From JAAXHF01 sp965242605 (lineage in GTDB: Bacteria > Desulfobacterota > Binatia > Bin18), in assembly GCA_965242605.1 (NCBI GenBank), contig CBDESS010000003.1, positions 124,001 through 188,000 on the forward strand: a stretch of DNA of 64,000 bases, given 5' to 3'. This document shows positions 18,216 through 27,661 of the stretch, piece after piece. The position numbers and the translations under genes are program-made. Under the pieces are notes generated by a model, which did no database searches, had not been told where the DNA came from, and saw only the letters and a program-made list of their open reading frames with translations. Position 1 is the stretch's first letter. Every line of letters begins with the position of its first letter.

Positions 18216-19238
18216 CTAATGCAGACCCGGCATCACCTCCCTGGCGAATAACTCCATTGACTGGCGGCTCTTGGCCGGGTCCAGGCCGGGCAGGTGCATG
18301 CCCATGACAATATGGGTCGTCCTGATGGCGGCGGTCATGCGTTCGAGTTCGCGGCCAACCTCTTCCGGCGTGCCAACGATAGGCGCGCCGATGAGTTGGT
18401 CGGTGACATGGCGCAGTTCCGAGGCGGGCGGGAGTTGGGCGAACTTTTCGGCCCCGGCAAAGTCTTTAGCCTCGGCCAGCCAGCGGCCGTACCAGCTCAG
18501 CATATAGTGCAAATGGTCCTGAACGTTGTCCCAGGCCTGATCGTGGCTCGGGCCAACATGGACCCAGCGGAGTTGGGCAGCGTGAAAATTGTGGGGGTCA
18601 TGGCCGTGGGCGCGCAGCGCGCTGTCGTAGGTGTCCTGGGCGGTCGGGTCCGAGGTCCCCAGGAAGTGGCAGCCCATGCGGGCAGCCCGCTCAACGGCTT
18701 TTTTCTGGCCGGCTCCAATCCAGAGCGGCGGATGCGGCGTCTGGGCCGGTTTGGGCACTAGGCTGATGTTCTTCAGGTCGTAATGGCGGCCCTGGTAGGA
18801 GAACGGGTCTTGGGTCCACATACCCCGGATGACCTCAATGCCCTCTTCCAGCCGCGTCGCACGCTCCCGGCGGGGAATGCCGTAGCCGGCAAACTCTGAG
18901 GGAGCATAGCCCTGTCCGAAGCCCATATCAAACCGGCCGTTGGAGATGACATCAACGGTCGCTGCGTCTTCGCCCACCCGCACCGCGTTGTGCAAGGGCA
19001 GCAACAACAGAAAGGTGCCGATCCGCACCCGGCTGGTCATGGCCGCAATAGCGCCGGCAATGGGCAGCAGCGACGGCGAATAGCCGTCCTCGGCAAAATG
19101 GTGCTCGGTCAACCAGATGGTGTCATAGCCGAGTTCCTCGGCGAGCTGGGTCTGTCTGAGTTGTTCGGCGTAGAACTCGGGAAAGGGTTTGCGCCACTTG
19201 GGGGGGTTGCGAAAAGGAAACAGCAGGCCAACGTCCAT
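18216..19238 (-). CDS. LLM class flavin-dependent oxidoreductase
   Basis: About 340 residues, luciferase-like. MDVGLLFPFRNPPKWRKPF start, DTIWLTEHHFAEDGYSPS strand, LLLPLHNAVRVGEDAATVD and GRFDMGFGQGYAPSEFAGYG flavin loop, then WIGAGQKKAVERAARMG. Start set at the ATG after AAGGAGGATGAC. It is a separate subfamily from the 449-residue LLM gene at 16 kb. Divergent from the acyl-CoA dehydrogenase relic. Confidence 0.9.
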   Translation of the reverse strand: MDVGLLFPFRNPPKWRKPFPEFYAEQLRQTQLAEELGYDTIWLTEHHFAEDGYSPSLLPIAGAIAAMTSRVRIGTFLLLLPLHNAVRVGEDAATVDVISNGRFDMGFGQGYAPSEFAGYGIPRRERATRLEEGIEVIRGMWTQDPFSYQGRHYDLKNISLVPKPAQTPHPPLWIGAGQKKAVERAARMGCHFLGTSDPTAQDTYDSALRAHGHDPHNFHAAQLRWVHVGPSHDQAWDNVQDHLHYMLSWYGRWLAEAKDFAGAEKFAQLPPASELRHVTDQLIGAPIVGTPEEVGRELERMTAAIRTTHIVMGMHLPGLDPAKSRQSMELFAREVMPGLH

Positions 19239-19397
19239 GTCATCCTCCTTCAAAGCGTCTGCGGTGCCGCCGGTCGCTGCCTGTCAAATCATACCCCGGG
19301 CTCAATCGCAAGGAGCGCGACACGCTGCCCCGTCCTTGCCGACAGGCAGGGGGGCCGGCCATAATGCCGGCCACAATCTCAGCCTGGGAGGAGCCTT

Positions 19398-20627
19398 ATG
19401 CCAGCAGCCACCACCGACCGACAGCGGCGTTGCCTTACTATCGCGGCCGCCCACGCCGCAGACTTCACAACCCGGGTTGCCGAGCACGACCGTGACAGCA
19501 GCTTCCCCCACGAGAATGTGGAGGCGATGAAAGCCTCCGGCTATACGGCGCTGATCGTGCCCGAGGAGCTGGGCGGGGGAGGGGTCAGCCCGCTGGATTT
19601 TGCCCTGGCCCAAGAACGCCTGGCCCAGGGCGACCTGCCGATGGCGATTGCGGTAAATATGCACCACATCGTCGTTGCCCTGATGAGCGACCTGTGGCGG
19701 CTGAATCAGCGCGGTGAGGGGCCGCGGCTTGAGGCCCTTGAGCAGCTACTCCGGGCGACGGTCAGCGACAAGCTCGTCTTTTGCGGACCGGTCAGCGACC
19801 CCCGGATGAACAGTTCGGTCGGCTTTGCCGGGATCAACGATACGACCCGGCGGGCGACCCGGGTGGACGGTGGCTACCGGCTCAACGGCCACAGTGGCTT
19901 TGGCACCATGTCCGCGGGCGCGGACTACATCCTGACTACCGCCCGCTACGACGACCCCGACACGGGACCGCAGTGCATGCTGTGCTTCCTGGAGGCTTCA
20001 GCCGAGGGCATTGAGGTCCAGGACAACTGGGAGACGATGAGCATCCGTTCCTCGCAGAGCAACGATGTGGCCTGGAACAACGTGTTTGTGGCTGACGCCG
20101 CGGCCATCCTGCGCCCGGCCCGGACCTGGGATGTGCTGGCCAATATCACCGCCTCGTGGTGGGTCGCCTCCGGCCCGGCGTGCTATCTGGGGCTGGCCCA
20201 GACCGCGCGGGATTACGCGATGGACTGGGTGGCGGGGCGAAGCCAGGAGCCGTTCGACCAGCCCATGACCCACTACCCCGGCAACCAGCTGATGGCGGCC
20301 GAGATGGAAATTGGCCTGCGCGCGGCACGCGCCATGCTGCACTAGGCGGTTGCTCCCCACGCCGACCTCAAGCGGCGCGCTCAGGAGGACCTGGTCAGCC
20401 TGATCGCCGCCTACCAGTTTGTGATGGAGAGCTGCCTTCAGGTGGTGGACAGGGCCATGCGCATGGTCGGCGGCGCAGCCCTGTTCAAGAAGAACCCCCT
20501 GGAACAGATGTACCGCGATGCCCGGGCCGCGGTCATCCACCAGCCGTTTGCCGGTCTGGAGGGCAAGGCACTGCTGGGCCGGCGGGCCTTTGGCCTGCCG
20601 GTCTACACCAGCCCGCGGTGTGTGTAG
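19398..20627 (+). pseudogene. Acyl-CoA dehydrogenase interrupted by one amber stop
   Basis: The first 315 residues are a normal ACAD (YTALIVPEELGGGGVSPLD, then FGTMSAGADYILTTARY, and SIRSSQSNDVAWNNVFV). A single in-frame TAG at 20343-20345 follows AARAMLH. The same frame continues without any shift as DLKRRAQEDLVSLIAAYQF and VGGAALFKKNPLEQMYRDA to VYTSPRCV. One base change from a Gln or Glu codon explains it. Total would be 409 residues. Start behind GGGAGGAGCC. Confidence 0.8.
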
Positions 20628-20665
20628 GCCGCGCAAGACTGGGGGCACGGCGACGGCCGGCCGGG

Positions 20666-21235
20666 TCATCGCCCCATGCCGTAGAACTCATCGTTGGGCC
20701 GCATATCGGTCAGGTGCGCCATGCGGTTTGACAGGGCGAAGAAGGCGGCAATCGCCCCGACATCCCAGATGTCCTCATCGCTCAGGCCGTGCCGGCGGAG
20801 CCGGTCGCGGTCGGCGTCCTCAATGTCCTGGGGCCGCAGGGCGATTGTTACGGCGAAATCGAGCAGGGCGCGCTGACGCGGCGTGATATCGGCCCGGCGA
20901 TAATTGACCGCGAGCTGGTCGGCGATCAACGGATTTTTGGTGTACAGGCGGACAATCGCCCCGTGGGCAATCACGCAGTAGTGACAGTCGTTGGCGGCAC
21001 TCGTAGCCACCACAATCATCTCCCGTTCGGCTTTTGACAGGCCGCTGTCTCTGTCCATCAGGGCGTCGTGATAGGCAAAAAACGCCCGGAACTCGGCCGG
21101 GCGGTGGGCCAGGGCCAGAAAAACATTGGGAATAAAGCCGGCCCTGGTCTGCACCTCAGTGATTCGGGTCTGAATATCCTCCGGCAGGTCTTCGAGCCGG
21201 GGCACGGGGTAGCGGCTGATCGGGCGGTCTGCCAT
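20666..21235 (-). CDS. AhpD-like peroxidase-related enzyme
   Basis: 189 residues of the CMD/AhpD fold with the redox motif CHYC (Cys84, Cys87) followed by His91, in the order ANDCHYCVIAH. This arrangement defines the uncharacterised peroxidase-related subfamily, thought to act as thiol peroxidases. The N-terminal GFIPNVFLALAHRPAEFRAF is also typical. A VOC-family gene ends 24 bp upstream on the same strand, so they may be cotranscribed. Confidence 0.88.
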   Translation of the reverse strand: MADRPISRYPVPRLEDLPEDIQTRITEVQTRAGFIPNVFLALAHRPAEFRAFFAYHDALMDRDSGLSKAEREMIVVATSAANDCHYCVIAHGAIVRLYTKNPLIADQLAVNYRRADITPRQRALLDFAVTIALRPQDIEDADRDRLRRHGLSDEDIWDVGAIAAFFALSNRMAHLTDMRPNDEFYGMGR

Positions 21236-21259
21236 CGGGATAGGCCTTTCGTGCTGGTC

Positions 21260-21643
21260 TCAGGCTGTGTTGTTCACAAAGCTCACGACTTCGATGCGGT
21301 TGCCGTCGGGGTCGCGGACAAAGGCCGCATAATAGCTGGCGTGGTACTCGGGCCGAAACCCCGGCTCCCCGTCAGACTGCGCGCCGGCGTGCAGGGCGGC
21401 GGCGTGGAAGCGATTGACCGCCTCCTTGCTCGTAGTGCGCAGCGCGATATGCCCCCCGCTGTTGTCAGCCCCCCGTTCCATGTGCGGGCGGAGGTTGAGC
21501 CAGAACTCGGGATATTGTTTGCCAAAGCCGGTCGTGTTGGGGCGTTCAACCAGCTTGGTCAAGCCGATTGTGGCCAGAACGGTCTGGTACAAGCTGGTGC
21601 TCTGCCCCAGGTTGCGCACGGGAATCGAGATATGGTCAATCAT
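21260..21643 (-). CDS. VOC-family glyoxalase/dioxygenase-like protein
   Basis: 127 residues of the vicinal oxygen chelate fold: HISIPVRNLGQSTSLYQTVL at the N-terminus with the first metal-ligand His, then GGHIALRT, and the C-terminal FVRDPDGNRIEVVSF with the last Glu ligand. Short single-domain members of this type are often glyoxalases or antibiotic-resistance-like proteins; the substrate is unknown. It is upstream of the AhpD-like gene and divergent from the amidohydrolase. Confidence 0.85.
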   Translation of the reverse strand: MIDHISIPVRNLGQSTSLYQTVLATIGLTKLVERPNTTGFGKQYPEFWLNLRPHMERGADNSGGHIALRTTSKEAVNRFHAAALHAGAQSDGEPGFRPEYHASYYAAFVRDPDGNRIEVVSFVNNTA

Positions 21644-21766
21644 GGTATCCTCTGGACTGGCGTGTTGACTTCTCTGCCCGGCCAGTCTATGCCTGCCGGC
21701 AGACTTCGTATAGTATCAGCCTTGAAAAAACCTGGGTGAGCCAAGGGCAGCCAAAGGAGGAAGAGC

Positions 21767-22954
21767 ATGAGTGCGTATACCATTATCGACGTTGATACCC
21801 ATGTCACCGAATCGCCCGACCTGTGGACGAGCCGGGTGCCCGAGCGGATGAAGGACGCCGTACCCCGTATTGACACCGACGCCAAAGGCCGGCTGTGGTG
21901 GTTCATCGGCGACCGCCGGGTCGCTAACCCGGGTCTGACGGCAACGGCCGGGGTAGGCGACATGATGAAGTGGCCCACAAGCTACGAAGAGATGCACCCC
22001 GGGGCCCACGACGCCAAGGAACGCCTGAAATACATGGATGACATGGGTATCTGGGCGATGGTCATGTATCCCAATGTTGGCGGCTTTGGCAGCCAGGAGT
22101 TTCTGCGACTCGAGGATGCCGAGCTGAAGCTCGCCTGCGTGAAAGCCTACAACGACTGGCAGACCGAGTGGGCGTCTGCCGACTCGCGCCGGCTGCTGCC
22201 GATTACCTCGACCCCGTTCTGGGATGTGGCTGAGGCGGTCAAAGAAGTGCGGCGTTGCGCCGCTCTGGGGCACAAGGGCATTCTGTTTACCGGCGAGCCC
22301 CAATCCCTCGGCCAGCCCCTGCTGGGCGACGAGCACTGGAATCCGCTGTGGGAAGTGGCCGTTGAGCTTGACCTGCCGATCAGCTTTCACATCGGCTCCG
22401 GCAACATGGACGGCGGGCTGCGCCGCGACAAGGTCGCCAAGTACGGCAAAATGACCGCCTTTGCCGAGCTGTCGGTCGATATTTTCATGCGCAACGGCAT
22501 TCAGCTCAGCGACCTGCTCGTCTCTGGGGTGTTGGCCCGCTACCCGGACATCAAGTTTGTCTCGGTCGAGAGCGGCATCGGCTGGATTCCGTTCGCCCTC
22601 GAAGCGCTTGACTATCAGTTCCTGGGAAATCGTGTGCCTGAAGAGCGGCCCGACCTCGACATGTTGCCCTCCGAGTACTTCGCCCGCAACATCTACGCCT
22701 GTTACTGGTTTGAGCAGATCGCCCCCCGGCGGCTGATCGACAAGGTCGGGGCGGACAAGATCATGTTCGAGACCGACTTCCCGCACCCCACCTCGCTGTA
22801 CGGCGATGAGGTCCACGACCGGATCAAAAACGGTCTTGATGACTGCGACGAGGAAATCCGCCGCAAAATCCTGTGGGACAACGGCCAGAAACTCTACAGG
22901 GTTGAAGGCCCGACCGCGGCAGACGAGGCCAGACGCGCCGCGGCCCTGGCCTAG
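21767..22954 (+). CDS. Amidohydrolase-family (ACMSD-like) metal-dependent hydrolase
   Basis: 395 residues, TIM-barrel amidohydrolase_2 family. IDVDTHVTESPDLW gives the first metal-binding strand (DxH), ISFHIGSGNMDGG carries the middle His, VSVESGIGWIPF a core strand, and MFETDFPHPTSLYGDE the late catalytic Asp. These enzymes decarboxylate or hydrolyse aromatic-derived acids. ATG follows AAAGGAGGAAGAG. A terminator hairpin lies just after the stop. Confidence 0.9.
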   Translation: MSAYTIIDVDTHVTESPDLWTSRVPERMKDAVPRIDTDAKGRLWWFIGDRRVANPGLTATAGVGDMMKWPTSYEEMHPGAHDAKERLKYMDDMGIWAMVMYPNVGGFGSQEFLRLEDAELKLACVKAYNDWQTEWASADSRRLLPITSTPFWDVAEAVKEVRRCAALGHKGILFTGEPQSLGQPLLGDEHWNPLWEVAVELDLPISFHIGSGNMDGGLRRDKVAKYGKMTAFAELSVDIFMRNGIQLSDLLVSGVLARYPDIKFVSVESGIGWIPFALEALDYQFLGNRVPEERPDLDMLPSEYFARNIYACYWFEQIAPRRLIDKVGADKIMFETDFPHPTSLYGDEVHDRIKNGLDDCDEEIRRKILWDNGQKLYRVEGPTAADEARRAAALA

Positions 22955-22976
22955 CCCCGACCCTGCCTGCGTGTCG

Positions 22977-23002
22977 AAGGCCAGCCCACGCTGGCCTTTT
23001 TT
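22977..23002 (+). terminator. Rho-independent terminator
   Basis: AAGGCCAGC and GCTGGCCTT pair around a CCAC loop and the stem runs into TTTTTT. It ends the amidohydrolase transcript. The following 300 bp up to the EthD gene hold nothing I can support. Confidence 0.85.
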
Positions 23003-23309
23003 ATGCGACGCACGGCATGCGACAAAGAGCTAGGCCGGGCATCACTCAAATCTGAGCGGCCCAGAACATGACCTTCCACAGCATCGCCAGCCGCCGTTCG
23101 AAGTTGGTCATGGAACAGGCCCGTAGGTACATGAGCGACTTTTCGCCGAATCTACTGGAAGAGGACGCACCTAAGAATGGGAACAGCGGCGGTGCGAAGG
23201 GAAAGCAAAAGGACGATCAAATCGCCGCAAGTCCTTTCCTGGGACCCTTGGCAGGCAGGGTCTCGCGATTCCAGATTGATACACCACCACGCACAAGGAG
23301 GAGCAACAG

Positions 23310-23981
23310 ATGATCCATCTCCTGTACTTTATCACCCGCAAGCCGTCGCTGGGCGAGGCCGAGTTCCACCGCTACTGGCGTGACACCCACGGCCCCATCG
23401 CGGCCAGGATTCCGCAGCTGGTGCGCTATGAACAGAGCCACCGCATCCCGTTTGCCGGCACCAATTCGTCCTACGACGGGGCGGCCGAAGCCTGGCTGGA
23501 GAACGAAGCCGCGTTACACGCCCTGCGCCACACATCCGAATATGTGGACGGGGCCTTGGCCGATGAACCCAACTTTATCGACATGAACCGGGTGGAATGG
23601 CTGGTGACTCAAGACCGCGTCATTCTGGACGGTCCGCAGAGCCCCGGGCTGACCAAGGGCATTTTTCAGCTCAGACGCAAGCCCGGCCTGTCGCTGGCCG
23701 ACTTTCGCCGCTACTGGGTGGAGGTCCACGCGCCGATTGTGAAGCGGCTGCCCGGGCTCCGCCGCTACGTCCAGTGCCATACCGTTGACGCTGCCTATGA
23801 CTACGCCGAACCCCGCTGGGACGGCATAGCCCAGCTGTGGGTGGACAGTCCCGACACCTATCAGGCCATGCTTGACTCCCCCGAGTTTCAAAACGAATCG
23901 TGGCCGGATGGGGGCAAGTTTCTCGACCTGGACCTGGCGGTGAGCTTTGTCGCCCAGGAACACCAGGTCAAGTGGGGCTGA
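23310..23981 (+). CDS. Tandem EthD-domain protein
   Basis: 223 residues with two EthD (dimeric alpha+beta barrel) domains. Each has the family signature: FHRYWRDTHGPIAARIPQL (residues about 18-36) and FRRYWVEVHAPIVKRLPGL (about 132-150). EthD proteins accompany ether and polyketide oxidation enzymes as small cyclases or monooxygenases. Start ATG follows AAGGAGGAGCA. Fusion of two copies replaces the homodimer made by single-domain members. Confidence 0.88.
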   Translation: MIHLLYFITRKPSLGEAEFHRYWRDTHGPIAARIPQLVRYEQSHRIPFAGTNSSYDGAAEAWLENEAALHALRHTSEYVDGALADEPNFIDMNRVEWLVTQDRVILDGPQSPGLTKGIFQLRRKPGLSLADFRRYWVEVHAPIVKRLPGLRRYVQCHTVDAAYDYAEPRWDGIAQLWVDSPDTYQAMLDSPEFQNESWPDGGKFLDLDLAVSFVAQEHQVKWG

Positions 23982-23986
23982 GGCGG

Positions 23987-25633
23987 CTAGGTTCTCTCCC
24001 GCTTATACGCGCTGCGTACCTCCGACTGGAGCCGGCCGAGCCGGTAGGTCTTCCAGTCCAGAAAGGTTGCGCTTGTGGCCAGCAGTGGGTGGACCTTGCC
24101 AATCTCGCGCCACATGGCCTGGACAACAGCCCGATAGCCCGGGTGCCCCTGGGGCAGGGTGCGCAGCTCGCCGATATGCACGGCTTCGCGCAGGTTCAGC
24201 TTCATCGTCCAGCGGACCCGGTAGGCAAACGGCACGACGTACTGGGCCTGGAAGGGCAGCTCGGGGTGGATCCGCTCGTACAGCGCGGCCGAGCGGTCCA
24301 TGCTGCGGACAAAGTCGGCCTTGAGGCCGGCGGCTTCAATCTCCGGGGGCAGGTCGTAGCCGTGGACGGTGCCGAAGTCCTGGCGTTCCTGGGTCAGGAT
24401 GCGGTGGCGGTGGAGGTCCCGGTACAGCCCGAGGTTGCCCAGAATATCAAAGGTATAATAGGCCTGCTCCAGGGCGCGGCCGGGTTTGTCACGTCGGTGT
24501 CGCCGGCGGCGGAGGTATTCGTCAAACAGCCCGGCGCGCTGCTCTGGAGACAGGCCTTTGACCACGCCGCGTACCTGGCTCAAGGGGTGACGCAGGTGGG
24601 GGTAGAGGATGGCGGCCAGGATGTGGTCTTCGGCCTGGGGATCGTAGTCAATGAGCCGAACCGGCCGGCTGGGTTCAACCGGGGTGGCGGCCAGGAGCCG
24701 GGCTGCGGCGGAGCGGACCGCGGCGGAGGTGTCGGTCAAATAGGGATTGTTCCGGGCGTATTTGACAAAGGAGGGCAGCAATATGTCGAGTGCGCGGCGC
24801 ATGGCATGGGCGATGGTCCGGCCCTCCTCAAGCGGCTGCGAGGAGAGTTTGCTGAGCAGATGGGCAAAGGCCTGGCCACTGCCAAAGAGCCCGACATTGG
24901 TCAGGGTGGCGGCGGGAAGATAGTGGCGCAGCACATCGCAGGCCTGGGAGCGCACGGTTGCGCGATAGGCACCCTCGGCCCAGCGGCGGAGCCTGGCATC
25001 GGTTTTCGTATCGCGGTAGGTCAGCGGCGCGCCGGTCTGGGGGTGGTTCCACACCAGGGTTGAAATCGGCCGGCTGTGCCGTATGAAGGCCAGCATCGGC
25101 TCCATCTGTTCTCTATAGGTCTCAAAGAGGTGGCCCATGCCCGTCAGGTAGGCGTCCCGGTGCGGCGAGGCCATGATGGCTGGTTCTTTGGCAAACAGAA
25201 ACGCGCCGGTCCGGTCGGTCGTATCAAAGCGGACGTAGCGGGTCGATTTTTCCAGTGGTGCCATCCCGATGCGGGCGTCTTCGAGCAGCTTGGCGGCGAC
25301 GTTGGAGATGTTCTCGCAGGCAAGGTGGGCCCCGCCGAGCTGGGCGACCGAGTCGTGGCCATAGTCGCCTAACACCCGCTCATAAAACGCCCGGGCTGTG
25401 TGCAGGGCGTGCGCAGTCTGGCCGCTGGGGGGCTGGCCGAGTGGCAGATCGGTCTGACCGAGAAACTCGTCCAGGAAGATTTGGCGGAGACTTTTTGACG
25501 AACGGCTGTAGCGCGAGAACAGGGCCCCAGCGACCTCCTGGGGGAGTTTCAGGCCAAAAATCGGCTCGCTCAGACTGGTAAAAAAGGGGGCCAGACGGGC
25601 CTGCTCAGCCGCGGAGAAGGCGTCGCCCATCAC
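23987..25633 (-). CDS. ThyX-like (flavin-dependent thymidylate synthase superfamily) double-domain protein
   Basis: 548 residues. Two ThyX-like halves are visible: residues about 20-230 (FYERVLGDYGHDSVAQLG, LACENISNVAAKLLEDARI, EKSTRYVRFD) and about 300-540 (EHILAAILYPHLRHP, DLHRHRILTQERQDFG, MKLNLREAVHIGELRT). The motif RHRILTQERQDF resembles the ThyX RHRxxSxxxxSxRY motif but is altered. Each half keeps part of a flavin-site signature. The start overlaps the biotin carrier stop (ATGA). A canonical ThyX role is doubtful given doubled size and changed motif. Confidence 0.7.
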   Translation of the reverse strand: MMGDAFSAAEQARLAPFFTSLSEPIFGLKLPQEVAGALFSRYSRSSKSLRQIFLDEFLGQTDLPLGQPPSGQTAHALHTARAFYERVLGDYGHDSVAQLGGAHLACENISNVAAKLLEDARIGMAPLEKSTRYVRFDTTDRTGAFLFAKEPAIMASPHRDAYLTGMGHLFETYREQMEPMLAFIRHSRPISTLVWNHPQTGAPLTYRDTKTDARLRRWAEGAYRATVRSQACDVLRHYLPAATLTNVGLFGSGQAFAHLLSKLSSQPLEEGRTIAHAMRRALDILLPSFVKYARNNPYLTDTSAAVRSAAARLLAATPVEPSRPVRLIDYDPQAEDHILAAILYPHLRHPLSQVRGVVKGLSPEQRAGLFDEYLRRRRHRRDKPGRALEQAYYTFDILGNLGLYRDLHRHRILTQERQDFGTVHGYDLPPEIEAAGLKADFVRSMDRSAALYERIHPELPFQAQYVVPFAYRVRWTMKLNLREAVHIGELRTLPQGHPGYRAVVQAMWREIGKVHPLLATSATFLDWKTYRLGRLQSEVRSAYKRERT

Positions 25634-26133
25634 TCCAGCTCAAGCAATAACTCGCCGGCCTCAACGGTTTGGCCGGGGGTGACGAGGATGCTTTTGACCG
25701 TGCCGGCGGTAGACGCCTGGACCTCGTTTTCCATTTTCATGGCTTCGATGATGAGGACGCCCTGATCTTTTTCGACCTGCTCGCCGACCGCCACCAACAC
25801 TTCGACGACTTTTCCCGGCATGAGCGAGCGGAGTACGGTGTCGCCCGGCCCGCCGCTGCCGGCCTCCCCGGGGCGCAGGGCGCGCCGTTCGTCAAGAAGG
25901 GTGAGCTGAAACGTTTTGCCCTCGCACGAGACCGTGTAGCGGTCGTCTTTTTCGGTCACGTCAATGGTAAACGACTGGTCCTCAACCAGCAGCGAGTACA
26001 TGTGGGCCGACAGTTGCCGACCGTCAACGATCCGTTCGGTGCCGTCTACGACAATCCGGTAGAGGTGGTCGGCTTCCAGTTCCTGGACCTCAATGGTGTG
26101 CGTCTGGTCCCCAAGGGTTGCGATATAAGCCAT
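25630..26133 (-). CDS. Biotin carboxyl carrier subunit of an acyl-CoA carboxylase
   Basis: 167 residues. The C-terminal biotinyl domain has EAMKMENEV with the biotinylated Lys133 and MPGKVVEVLVAVGEQVEKDQ before it; the N-terminal part (ATLGDQTHTIEVQE, YTVSCEGKTFQLTLLD) is the linking domain of propionyl/methylcrotonyl-type carboxylases. It lies 12 bp after the biotin carboxylase stop and overlaps the next gene, so the four genes form one operon. Confidence 0.93.
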   Translation of the reverse strand: MAYIATLGDQTHTIEVQELEADHLYRIVVDGTERIVDGRQLSAHMYSLLVEDQSFTIDVTEKDDRYTVSCEGKTFQLTLLDERRALRPGEAGSGGPGDTVLRSLMPGKVVEVLVAVGEQVEKDQGVLIIEAMKMENEVQASTAGTVKSILVTPGQTVEAGELLLELE

Positions 26134-26145
26134 AGTCAGTCCGTG

Positions 26146-27651
26146 TTATCGGAGAGCTGCACGCCAGCCGGCCGAGCGCCAGGCCGACACCTGCGCCCCG
26201 CCGCCGGCGGTGGCCGGCAGCTCACGCTGAACGGCCTGGTCCTTGTGATAGGCGGCCAGGGCGGCCGCGGCCAGCAGGACTTCCCGGTGCAGGGCGTCTT
26301 CTTCAAAGGCCAGCCCGTGGTACTCCTGGGCAATAAAGCCGGTGTCCAGGTCGCCCCGAATGAAGCGGGGATGCTGGAGTGCCCAGCGGTGAAACGGGAT
26401 ATTGGTGATAATGCCCTCAACCGTATACTCTTGCAGGGCGCGCAGCATGCGCCGGATGGCCTCCTGACGGGTGCTGGCGTGGGCACACAGCTTGGAGATC
26501 ATGGGGTCGTAGAAGATCGGGACTTCCCAGCCCTCGTACACGCCGCTGTCGTCGCGGATGCCGCTGCCGCCCGGGGTGCGCAACACCTGTATTTTGCCCG
26601 GGGAGGGGAAGAAGTCGCGGGCCGGGTCTTCGGCGTAGATGCGGCACTCAATTGCCCAGCCGCGCTGCCTGATCTCTGCCTGTTGCAGGTCCAGGTGCTC
26701 GCCGGCAGCGATCTCGATCTGGGCTTTGACCAAGTCTACCCCGGTGACTAACTCGGTGACCGGATGCTCGACCTGGATGCGGGTATTCATTTCGAGAAAA
26801 TAAAAGTTCTGCCGGTCGTCAACCAGAAACTCGACCGTGCCGGCCCCGACATAGTTGACCGCCCGGGCTGCCGCAACCGCAACCTGGCCCATCTGTTCCC
26901 GCACCTCGGGGCTGATGGCAGTTGAGGGCGATTCCTCAATGACTTTCTGGTGGCGGCGTTGGAGCGAACACTCCCGCTCGTACAGATGCAGGGTGTGACC
27001 GAAGGTATCGGCCAGGACCTGAACCTCGACGTGGCGCGGTTTGGTGACGAACTTCTCCATGTACATCCGGTCGTCGCCAAACGACGACCTGGCCTCGGAG
27101 CGCACGCCGCGCAGCGCAGACACGACCTCGTCCTCAGCGCTGACCAGGCGCATGCCTTTGCCGCCGCCACCGGCCGAGGCTTTGAACATGACCGGAAAGC
27201 CGAGCGCGCGCGCGGCAGCAACCACCTCGGCCTCATCGCCGAGCACATCGGTGCCAGGAACGACCGGGACCTTGGCCTGCTGCATGATGCCCCGGGCCGT
27301 GACCTTGTCGCCCATCTGTTCAATCGCTTCAGGGCCGGGGCCGATAAACGTGAGGCCGGCCTCCCGACACGCGCGGGCAAACGCGGCCCGCTCGGACAGA
27401 AAGCCATAGCCCGGGTGGATGGCCTCGGCCCCGCTCTTGGTGGCCACTTCGAGAATTGTGTCAATGACCAGATAGCTCTCGGCGGATGGCGAGGGGCCAA
27501 TCGGGTAGGCGTAGTCGGCGTACTGGACGTGCAGGGCGGTGCGGTCGGCCTCCGAGTACACGGCGACCGTTTCCACGCCCAACTCACGGCAGGCGCGGAT
27601 CACCCGGACGGCGATCTCGCCCCGGTTGGCGATGAGGATACGTTTGAACAT
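26146..27651 (-). CDS. Biotin carboxylase subunit of an acyl-CoA carboxylase
   Basis: 501 residues with a full ATP-grasp biotin carboxylase: ILIANRGEIAVRVIRACREL at the N-terminus, KASAGGGGKGMRLV (glycine-rich ATP loop), ECSLQRRHQKVIEESPS, VEFLVDDRQNFYFLEMNTRI, and the RIQVEHPVTE biotin-site motif. It carboxylates biotin on the carrier protein using ATP and bicarbonate. Length beyond AccC (about 450) is due to a C-terminal extension. Lies between the transferase and carrier genes. Confidence 0.95.
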   Translation of the reverse strand: MFKRILIANRGEIAVRVIRACRELGVETVAVYSEADRTALHVQYADYAYPIGPSPSAESYLVIDTILEVATKSGAEAIHPGYGFLSERAAFARACREAGLTFIGPGPEAIEQMGDKVTARGIMQQAKVPVVPGTDVLGDEAEVVAAARALGFPVMFKASAGGGGKGMRLVSAEDEVVSALRGVRSEARSSFGDDRMYMEKFVTKPRHVEVQVLADTFGHTLHLYERECSLQRRHQKVIEESPSTAISPEVREQMGQVAVAAARAVNYVGAGTVEFLVDDRQNFYFLEMNTRIQVEHPVTELVTGVDLVKAQIEIAAGEHLDLQQAEIRQRGWAIECRIYAEDPARDFFPSPGKIQVLRTPGGSGIRDDSGVYEGWEVPIFYDPMISKLCAHASTRQEAIRRMLRALQEYTVEGIITNIPFHRWALQHPRFIRGDLDTGFIAQEYHGLAFEEDALHREVLLAAAALAAYHKDQAVQRELPATAGGGAQVSAWRSAGWRAALR

Positions 27652-27661
27652 GGGTCAAGCC

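Noticed and set aside
23068..23313. 81-codon open frame before the EthD gene
   Set aside because: No ribosome site, no recognisable fold, and it overlaps the EthD ribosome site. Nothing else was seen in 23003-23309.
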